26,366 nt of DNA from positions 1-26,366 of the forward strand of contig JBEVMS010000341.1 of the NCBI GenBank assembly GCA_040508515.1, in the 5' to 3' direction. The first letter of the stretch is position 1. Every line of letters begins with the position of its first letter. The notes below the pieces were generated by a model. That model was not told the origin of the DNA and ran no database searches. It saw only the letters and a list, made by a program, of their open reading frames with translations. The translations under genes were made by a program, and so were the position numbers. Below are positions 21,465-26,366 of this stretch, one piece after another. The DNA comes from JBEVMS01 sp040508515. Lineage in GTDB: Bacteria; Pseudomonadota; Gammaproteobacteria; Xanthomonadales; Rhodanobacteraceae.

Positions 21465-22283
21465 ATGAACGCTCCAGCAACGCAACAGGTCGCGGTCGTG
21501 TCGCAGCCTCGCCAGCAGCTCGACCTCAGCCCTCAGACGTTTGAGCAGGCTCTGACGTTCTGCGATTACCTTGCGGACAGTGACTTGGTGCCGAAGGACT
21601 TCAAGGGCAAGCCGGCCAACTGTCTGATCGCGATCCAGTGGGGCGCCGAGCTTGGGTTGAAGCCGCTCCAGGCTTTGCAGAACCTGGCGATCATCAACGG
21701 CCGTCCTGCGCTGTGGGGCGATGCGGTGATCGCGCTGGTGCGCAGCTCGCCGCTGTGCGAATACATCGCAGAGGCCGACGACGGGAAGACTGCGACCTGC
21801 AGGGTCAAGCGCCGCGGCGAAGCCGAAGCCATCCGCCAGTTCAGCATGGATGACGCCAAAGCCGCCGGCCTACAGGGAAAGTCTGGTCCCTGGACACAGT
21901 ACCCCCAGCGTATGCGCCAGATGCGCGCTCGCGCATTTGCCCTGCGCGACGTCTTCCCCGACGTGCTGCGCGGCATGCCCATCGCCGAAGAGGTTATGGA
22001 CATCTCGAACGATCCGGTGAAGGCCGTGGTTACCGTGCAGCAGTTGCCCGAGCTGCCGCTGTACTCCGCAGCCGACTTCGCCGCGAACCTGCCGAAGTGG
22101 TGGGGAATCATCGCCAGCGGGAAAAAGACCGCGGACGACCTGATCGCAACACTTCAGACGCGTGCGCGCTTCACGACCGGCCAGCTGGACGAGATTCGTA
22201 ATCCGCCGACCGATGTGGACGATCCGCAAAGCGACGTCGCTGCCGCCGCCGGTGGCCTCACTCAGATTGCCCTGGAGGGCTGA
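21465..22283 (+). CDS. recT: RecT-family single-strand annealing protein
   Basis: 272 aa from the ATG at 21465, with AAAGGA 7 bases upstream. Typical RecT segments are FEQALTFCDYLADSDLVPKD, PANCLIAIQWGAELGLKPLQ with ALQNLAIINGRPALWGDAV, and PQRMRQMRARAFALRDVFPD. It anneals complementary single strands after exonuclease resection in phage recombination. Directly upstream of a YqaJ exonuclease, its expected partner. The C-terminal ~60 residues are variable, probably the SSB or exonuclease-contact region. Confidence 0.93.
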   Translation: MNAPATQQVAVVSQPRQQLDLSPQTFEQALTFCDYLADSDLVPKDFKGKPANCLIAIQWGAELGLKPLQALQNLAIINGRPALWGDAVIALVRSSPLCEYIAEADDGKTATCRVKRRGEAEAIRQFSMDDAKAAGLQGKSGPWTQYPQRMRQMRARAFALRDVFPDVLRGMPIAEEVMDISNDPVKAVVTVQQLPELPLYSAADFAANLPKWWGIIASGKKTADDLIATLQTRARFTTGQLDEIRNPPTDVDDPQSDVAAAAGGLTQIALEG

Positions 22284-22285
22284 GC

Positions 22286-24028
22286 ATGAAAACCGTGAGC
22301 CTGATTCAAGGCACGCCGGAATGGCGCGCCCACCGATCGTTCTACTTCAACGCTAGCGATGCCCCGGCCATGCTTGGCGTATCCCCCTACAAGACGCGTG
22401 ATCAGCTGATCCGTGAGAAGGCGACTGGCATCACGCCCGAAGTCGATAGCGCAACCCAGCAGCGCTTCGATGACGGCCACCGCTACGAGGCACTGGCCCG
22501 GACGCTTGCTGAGTCGATCGTGGGCGATGAACTGTTCCCGTGCGTCGGCGTCGATGGCAAGTTCTCTGCCAGCTTCGACGGCCTGACTCTTCTGGAAGAT
22601 GTTGCGTTCGAACACAAGTCGCTTAATTCCGACCTACGCATTTCGCTGTCGCACGAAGGCGCAACTGGCGCAGCCCTGCCGGAGCACTACCGCATCCAGA
22701 TGGAGCACCAGTGCATGGTATCGGGCGCTGAGCGCGTGCTGTTCATGGCATCGAAGTGGGACGGCGAAACGCTGGTCGAGGAATGCCACTGCTGGTACAC
22801 CGCGGACCTCGAGCTGCGCGCCCGCATTGTCGCCGGCTGGGCGCAGTTTGAGGCCGACGTGGCCGCGTATCAGCCCGAAGAAACGGAGCCGGCGGTGATC
22901 GCCGTCGGTCGCGCCCCGGAGCAGCTCCCGGCCCTGCGCGTCGAAGTCACTGGCATGGTCACGGCCAGCAACCTGACCGAGTTCAAGGCCAACGCCCTTG
23001 CGGTGATCGGCGGCATCAACCGCAACCTTCAAACCGACGAAGACTTCGCGAACGCCGACAAGACGGTGAAGTGGTGCAAGGACGTCGAAGAGCGCCTGGA
23101 ACTTACGAAGCAACAGGTTCTTGGTCAGACGGCCGACATCGCCGCTGTGTTCCGGACAATGGATGAAGTGGCGGAAGAAACGCGACGCGTGCGCTTGGAG
23201 CTTGACCGCCTGGTCAAGGCTGAGAAGGAGCGCCGCCGCAGCGAGATTGTCGCCGATGCCGTGTCCTCTGTCCGCGCTCACTACGACGCCATCAATGCCA
23301 CCTTGGGGCAGCACGCCATCCAAGCACCGGCCAGCCTGCAAAGCCAGGTGGGCGAAGCGATCAAGGGAAAGAAGACCCTGATTAGTATCCGCGAGGCGGC
23401 AAACTCCGCCGCAGCGAATGCAAAGATCGATTCGAGCCAAGTCGCCGAGCGTGTCCGCGCCAACGTCGCGGCACTGGCCGAGTACCCCGAACACGCGCAC
23501 CTCTTCGCCGACCGCGTGCAGTTGTGCGCCACGAAGGTCACCGAGGATCTTCGCAATCTCGCCGTCGCGCGCATCGCCGATCACCGCGCCAAGGAAGAGG
23601 CCCAGCGCGAGAGTATCCGCCAGCAGGAACGGGAGAAGATAGATCGCGAGCGCGAGGAAGCGGAGCTCGCACGCGCCGCGGTCGAGCCCGCCGCTCCGGC
23701 TATGGAGCCCGATCAGCCACCGGTGGCCGCCCCGCCCGTCCTGTCGCCAGCACAAGAACGGGTGCATGGGCTTGTCGAGTCGATATCGCGCCTTGACCCG
23801 TCCCCCGCGCCGGCACCGATCACACGCGTGACAGTGAAGCTCGGCGATATCAACGCCCGTATCGCTCCGCTGTCGATCACCGCCGATGGCCTCGCCACGC
23901 TGGGCTTCAAGCCGGTGGGCACCGACCGTGCCGCGAGGCTGTACGCCGAAAGCGACCTCATCGCGATCTATCGCAGCCTGTATGGCGTGATCCAGAACGC
24001 GGCCAAGGCCGAGAGCAAGGCCGCATGA
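22286..24028 (+). CDS. YqaJ-type exonuclease with long C-terminal extension
   Basis: 580 aa. Residues 1 to about 195 are a YqaJ/lambda-exonuclease domain: TPEWRAHRSFYFNASDAPAM, GHRYE (Glu68), FDGL (Asp98), FEHKSLN (Glu109, Lys111) and HYRIQMEHQ. These supply the metal-binding D-E-x-K core that degrades 5' strands to feed RecT. Residues about 220-450 form a charged, coiled-coil-rich region resembling DUF1351, which in other phages is a separate gene beside the exonuclease. Residues 460-510 are Pro/Ala-rich, and 510-580 is a small C-terminal domain. The single-domain family is usually 200-350 aa, so this is a fusion. SD and start overlap the recT stop. Confidence 0.9.
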   Translation: MKTVSLIQGTPEWRAHRSFYFNASDAPAMLGVSPYKTRDQLIREKATGITPEVDSATQQRFDDGHRYEALARTLAESIVGDELFPCVGVDGKFSASFDGLTLLEDVAFEHKSLNSDLRISLSHEGATGAALPEHYRIQMEHQCMVSGAERVLFMASKWDGETLVEECHCWYTADLELRARIVAGWAQFEADVAAYQPEETEPAVIAVGRAPEQLPALRVEVTGMVTASNLTEFKANALAVIGGINRNLQTDEDFANADKTVKWCKDVEERLELTKQQVLGQTADIAAVFRTMDEVAEETRRVRLELDRLVKAEKERRRSEIVADAVSSVRAHYDAINATLGQHAIQAPASLQSQVGEAIKGKKTLISIREAANSAAANAKIDSSQVAERVRANVAALAEYPEHAHLFADRVQLCATKVTEDLRNLAVARIADHRAKEEAQRESIRQQEREKIDREREEAELARAAVEPAAPAMEPDQPPVAAPPVLSPAQERVHGLVESISRLDPSPAPAPITRVTVKLGDINARIAPLSITADGLATLGFKPVGTDRAARLYAESDLIAIYRSLYGVIQNAAKAESKAA

Positions 24029-24029
24029 C

Positions 24030-24305
24030 ATGGCGCGGACGGGCGACCTCTTCGAAGGCGTGTTCGACAACCGAATCACCGGCTGCCGCGAAGTTTGGCG
24101 TGACGGCGAGATGCGGAGGTTTGCTCGGCGCAATGCAGTTGGCACCGACGAAACCCAGTGGCGCGAATTGCATGCGCCGTGGGGGCACTACCCCGACCTT
24201 CCCGCGAATGCAGGAAGACCTAATTTTCCGCTCACCTGGAGCAACGAGGCGGATCCGGCGCAAGTGCAGGTGACGAGCATGCCGGCGGGAGCGACGACGC
24301 GGTAA
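24030..24305 (+). CDS. 91-aa protein before the structured RNA region
   Basis: ATG at 24030, one base after the exonuclease stop. It begins MARTGDLFEGVFDNRITGCR and contains WRELHAPWGHYPDLPANAGR and LTWSNEADPAQ. The balanced charged composition and operon spacing make it more believable than the competing frame from 24025, which is Arg/Ser/Thr-rich. No family recognised. The only gene between the exonuclease and the structured RNA. Confidence 0.55.
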   Translation: MARTGDLFEGVFDNRITGCREVWRDGEMRRFARRNAVGTDETQWRELHAPWGHYPDLPANAGRPNFPLTWSNEADPAQVQVTSMPAGATTR

Positions 24306-24334
24306 TCGCGGCACGAGAACGTCTGGAGCCAGTA

Positions 24335-24650
24335 GGTCGCAGAACGACGTGACAGCCGGAGAGACGGCACTGAACACCGCTGCGCAAAGCGACCCGCCGC
24401 CACCTCGGGCAATAGGTGGCACAGACCTGGGCACTTGGGAGCACGCGCCAACGGCGGCGCGGAGTAAGCCGGGGCGGGCAGATAGGAGACGGGCCGAGCA
24501 GCCCAACCCGAGTGCCCAGGTCTGTATGGCAGAGCGGCGTGGAGCGTTAAGCCAAGAAGCGCCGAGTTGGTAACCGGACAACGCGCCCGTCTCTGGCGAC
24601 AGGGGTAGCCCCTGGCTCTGCCACCCAACACCACACGCCGGCGCGCCGGC
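24335..24650 (+). ncRNA. Candidate structured RNA upstream of DUF1566
   Basis: About 360 bases (24306-24664) hold no convincing gene but are packed with helices: GGTCGC/GCGACC (24335-24340 with 24389-24394); hairpin GCCACCT/AGGTGGC (24399-24405 with 24414-24420); a 19-bp stem (24421-24439 with 24507-24525, first strand ACAGACCTGGGCACTTGGG), starting on the very next base; inside it CGCGCC/GGCGCG (24444-24461) and GGGC/GCCC (24491-24504); a stem TGGCAGAGC/GCTCTGCCA (24527-24535 with 24615-24623); hairpin CAGGGG/CCCCTG (24600-24614); and the palindrome GCCGGCGCGCCGGC (24637-24650) just before the ribosome site of the next gene. The only non-Watson-Crick pair in the 19-bp stem, 24436 with 24510, is U-G on the plus strand but A-C on the minus strand, favouring a plus-strand RNA. 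It could be a stand-alone RNA or a structured leader. No known RNA family recognised. Confidence 0.7.
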
Positions 24651-24664
24651 ACAAGGACCGATTC

Positions 24665-25075
24665 ATGTCCCACATCACCATCAACTCGAGCGCAGCCCGC
24701 TACGAAATCTCCGAAGACGGCACCACCGTCACCGATCACGCGACCGGCCTGATGTGGGCGCGCGACGAGTTGCCCAGGCAGGACTATGCCTCTGCCGAGA
24801 AGGCCGTATCGGACTTGTGCTTGGGCGGCTATAGCGACTGGCGCCTGCCTGAGCGTGCCGAGTTGCTGACGATAGTCGACCTGGATCGCCACGAGCCGGC
24901 AATCGACACGGCGGTGTTTAAGAGCGCCGGCGACTGGACGTGGACTCGCACGCCCTGCGCGTGGCCCTCGGGTCACGTTTGGCTCGTCTACTTCGGCGAC
25001 GGCGGCGTCAACGACCTCCGCCGGTACCACGGCGCGCTGGCGCGGGCGGTCCGGGCGGCGCCGGCCGGTCAGTGA
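24665..25075 (+). CDS. DUF1566 (Lcl_C) protein, C-type-lectin-like fold
   Basis: 136 aa with AAGGA 7 bases before the ATG. The DUF1566 pattern is clear: YEISEDGTTVTDHATGLMWA, AEKAVSDLCLGGYSDWRLPE and, at the C-terminus, WTWTRTPCAWPSGHVWLVYF, then GDGGVNDLRRYHGALARAVR. No signal peptide, so cytoplasmic. DUF1566 domains share the C-type lectin fold and are frequent targets of diversity-generating retroelements, whose variable residues lie in exactly this C-terminal stretch. Here those positions are nearly all NNC codons (see findings). The gene follows the structured RNA and precedes a small Cys protein. Confidence 0.88.
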   Translation: MSHITINSSAARYEISEDGTTVTDHATGLMWARDELPRQDYASAEKAVSDLCLGGYSDWRLPERAELLTIVDLDRHEPAIDTAVFKSAGDWTWTRTPCAWPSGHVWLVYFGDGGVNDLRRYHGALARAVRAAPAGQ

Positions 25076-25076
25076 C

Positions 25077-25304
25077 ATGCGCCAGCAGCCCACCCATCCC
25101 AATCAGGCCGCCGACCACATGCGCTGGTTCTCCGCGCGCGACGCTGCCGTGAGTATCGCGCCCATCGCACCGCCGCGCTGCAGCCAGTGCGCCAAGTGGA
25201 CGCCTGACGCCATCAATCCCGCCGCCGGTATGGGCTGGTGCTCGCATCGCGACCAGGGGCGCTACCCGGGCGTCGTTGGCTGTGGCAAGTGGGTGGCTGC
25301 GTGA
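25077..25304 (+). CDS. Small Cys-containing protein after DUF1566
   Basis: 75 aa, ATG at 25077, one base after the DUF1566 stop. It begins MRQQPTHPNQAADHMRWFSA. A Cys set in the second half (RCSQCAKWTPD, GWCSHRDQGRYPG, GCGKW) suggests a compact zinc-binding fold. Similar short 'CxxC...C...C' proteins occur in phage early regions. Last gene of the plus-strand operon. Confidence 0.6.
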   Translation: MRQQPTHPNQAADHMRWFSARDAAVSIAPIAPPRCSQCAKWTPDAINPAAGMGWCSHRDQGRYPGVVGCGKWVAA

Positions 25305-25411
25305 GCCTCGTCATTCACCAATGCAACCCAAGTTGGGCACGTAACCCAACGCATATCCAGAGGCAGACAGGAGCGCAAGCCGTGACCCACCGCCGGATCG
25401 TAGCGAAGTCT

Positions 25412-25443
25412 TTGCGCTCAATCAGGCGCAAGATTGAGCGCAA
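25412..25443. repeat. 12-bp perfect inverted repeat across a stop codon
   Basis: TTGCGCTCAATC (25412-25423) and GATTGAGCGCAA (25432-25443) pair perfectly around 8 bases. The hairpin covers the last codons and stop of the minus-strand gene in the convergent interval with the plus operon. Lacking a T run it is not a standard terminator, but a terminator or processing role is plausible. The 113 bases before it (25305-25417) hold only a small GTTGGG/CCCAAC hairpin. Confidence 0.6.
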
Positions 25444-26239
25444 CGTACGCAGCATCATTCGGCCAGCACAAGAGCTTGTCTTTCTTGGATTTGGCAAGCT
25501 TTGCGATCACAAGGACATATGCTCCTGCGAGACGATCGAGATCCTCAATCTCGAAGCGCGCCTTCAAATCCTTATAAACCTGACCAGGGAGTCGTACGCT
25601 GAAGTCTCCTCGGCTGCCTGTGTTAAGCCAAATTCCATCGCTGCCAGCGCTCTCGGCGGACCGAACCAGACCCCAGTAACCACGAAAATCCAGGTGCATG
25701 GAGGAATCAATGTTGCCAAACGGCACAAAGAACTCTTTAGCGCTAAGTGTCAGCTGACCAGGCAACTCAACAATCGCTGTCGAGTTGCGAAAATCTTCCG
25801 AATGCATAAGCAATCGGAGCAGGCCCGTGAGTCTTTTGTGGCTCTTGGCATGCCGTATTCCAGTGCCTGTGCCGAACGTCTTGCCATGTCCTTGCCGTTG
25901 CTCAGCCCCACCAGCCGCGGCTACCCGCTCGTCATCCGCACCAAAGCGCAGGTCAACCATTATGTGGTCACCCGTATTTGCCAGCTCGTCCGCAACGTCG
26001 GAACCATCGGTGCCCCAAGTGCCGGAGTCAGCGCTGCCGAATTCGCATCCATCGGCGTGTGGACGGGCTCCAAAACAGGCCGAGCGCCCCGAAGTGGAAG
26101 CCCGCCGAAAGTAAGCCGGCCCACGACACCCCTTGCAGGAGAGGTCCTTGCGCAATCGTTCGAGCTCACGCATTGGGAGCTGCGCAAACTGTGCAGCGTA
26201 GTAGATCTCCCCATCCAAATTACACACAGCGATGTCCAT
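25418..26239 (-). CDS. Accessory protein with CoiA-like Cys/His motif
   Basis: 273 aa from the ATG at 26239, chosen for GGAGG just upstream. The N-terminal ~75 residues read AVCNLDGEIYYAAQFAQLPM...LRKDLSCKGCRGPAYFRRAS...CFGARPHADGC, a spacing like the zinc-ribbon part of competence CoiA-like proteins (Cx2C ... yF ... H). The remainder is unrecognised: VELPGQLTLSAKEFFVPFGN and DFSVRLPGQVYKDLKARFEI. It is convergent with the early operon, has its own -10-like box, and its bases look less GC-rich than its neighbours, all suggesting an independently acquired cargo gene (moron). Whether it is a nuclease, and its role, are unknown. Confidence 0.7.
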   Translation of the reverse strand: MDIAVCNLDGEIYYAAQFAQLPMRELERLRKDLSCKGCRGPAYFRRASTSGRSACFGARPHADGCEFGSADSGTWGTDGSDVADELANTGDHIMVDLRFGADDERVAAAGGAEQRQGHGKTFGTGTGIRHAKSHKRLTGLLRLLMHSEDFRNSTAIVELPGQLTLSAKEFFVPFGNIDSSMHLDFRGYWGLVRSAESAGSDGIWLNTGSRGDFSVRLPGQVYKDLKARFEIEDLDRLAGAYVLVIAKLAKSKKDKLLCWPNDAAYVALNLAPD

Positions 26240-26273
26240 GGCTCCCTCCATAGCTGTCGTTGCTCTGACGTAG

Positions 26274-26279
26274 ATTCTA
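26274..26279 (-). promoter_or_regulatory. -10-like box upstream of the accessory gene
   Basis: On the minus strand TAGAAT lies about 35 bases before the start codon in a locally AT-richer stretch, with TGCT just before it. No good -35 box is seen, so this is only a candidate. Confidence 0.3.
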
Positions 26280-26329
26280 AGCAAATACGGTCTGTGCACG
26301 CGATGGCCACCGGCAAGACGGTGAAGCCA

Positions 26330-26366
26330 TGAGGCCGATCCAGCATCTGGTTAATGTAAGTGGCGG
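26330..26366 (+). CDS. Start of a possible PP-loop (PAPS-reductase-like) gene, cut by the window edge
   Basis: An ATG at 26330 opens a frame reading MRPIQHLVNVSGG to the window end (the last base of the final Gly codon is missing but any base gives Gly). 'VSGG' near residue 10 is how phage PAPS-reductase/PP-loop proteins begin (SGGxDS ATP-binding loop). The DS part is not in the window, so this is a suggestion only. Confidence 0.45.

Noticed and set aside
22634..24145. 503-aa minus-strand ORF
   Set aside because: Exact antisense of the exonuclease gene, His/Arg/Gly-rich, without any family features.
24306..24664. Group I or group II intron, or retron msr-msd RNA
   Set aside because: No group I core or group II domain V sequence recognised, no reverse transcriptase or maturase nearby, and no interrupted gene around it.
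24306..24664. Template repeat for the DUF1566 variable region
   Set aside because: Compared by eye with 24930-25065; no stretch similar apart from adenine positions was found on either strand.
24188..25102. 304-aa minus-strand ORF across the structured RNA and DUF1566
   Set aside because: Arg/Ala/Pro-rich shadow with no domain; it lies opposite a clear DUF1566 gene and its continuity reflects high GC with few stops.
25238..26332. 364-aa plus-strand ORF across the accessory gene
   Set aside because: The opposite frame (25418-26239) has a strong ribosome site and an ordered Cys/His motif; the plus frame has no recognisable domain and starts inside the small Cys-protein gene.

Overview
The window is most of a lambda-like temperate siphophage genome, probably a prophage, from a GC-rich proteobacterium. 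The gene types suit a Xanthomonadaceae/Rhodanobacteraceae-like or Burkholderia-like host, but no host gene is visible, so that assignment is inference. No integrase, att site, tRNA, rRNA, CRISPR array or insertion sequence was seen. Both ends cut through genes: the tape measure at the left and a possible PP-loop/PAPS-reductase-like gene at the right.

Everything from 1 to 19502 is read on the minus strand, so transcription runs right to left. From its upstream end the order is: Cro-like repressor; small membrane and ribbon-helix-helix proteins; replication initiator (O-like, with a candidate iteron origin inside it); DnaB helicase; small zinc-binding proteins; NinB; a DUF1364/YbcO-type nuclease; RusA; and a putative Q-like antiterminator. 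A candidate late promoter and an intrinsic terminator follow at 12901-12984, the lambda pR'/tR' arrangement. Then come lysis genes (GH24 endolysin, small proteins, holin-like protein), an HNH nuclease, TerS, TerL, portal, prohead protease, HK97-type capsid, head-tail connectors, tail terminator, major tail protein, a gpG/gpGT pair joined by a -1 frameshift, and the tape measure. Nearly every gene overlaps the next by 1-4 bases.

The immunity region (19502-20500) has a divergent cro/cI pair. Copies of a TTAGC-N3-GCTAA operator lie in both flanking control regions, with the same 25-bp spacing. The cI start codon sits at the expected start of its own promoter (leaderless, as in lambda). The repressor's S24-like domain appears to lack the self-cleavage Ser and Lys.

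From 20536 to 25304 the plus strand carries an early operon: small unknown proteins, a RecT annealing protein, a large YqaJ exonuclease with a long extra C-terminal region, an unknown 91-aa protein, then about 360 bases without a convincing gene, a DUF1566 (C-type-lectin-like fold) protein and a small Cys-containing protein. The gene-free stretch is the most interesting part of the window. It is filled end to end with helices, including a 19-bp stem whose one non-Watson-Crick pair is G-U only on the plus strand, so it looks like a structured RNA or structured 5' leader paired with DUF1566. A convergent, probably self-promoted accessory gene with a CoiA-like Cys/His motif follows at 25418-26239.
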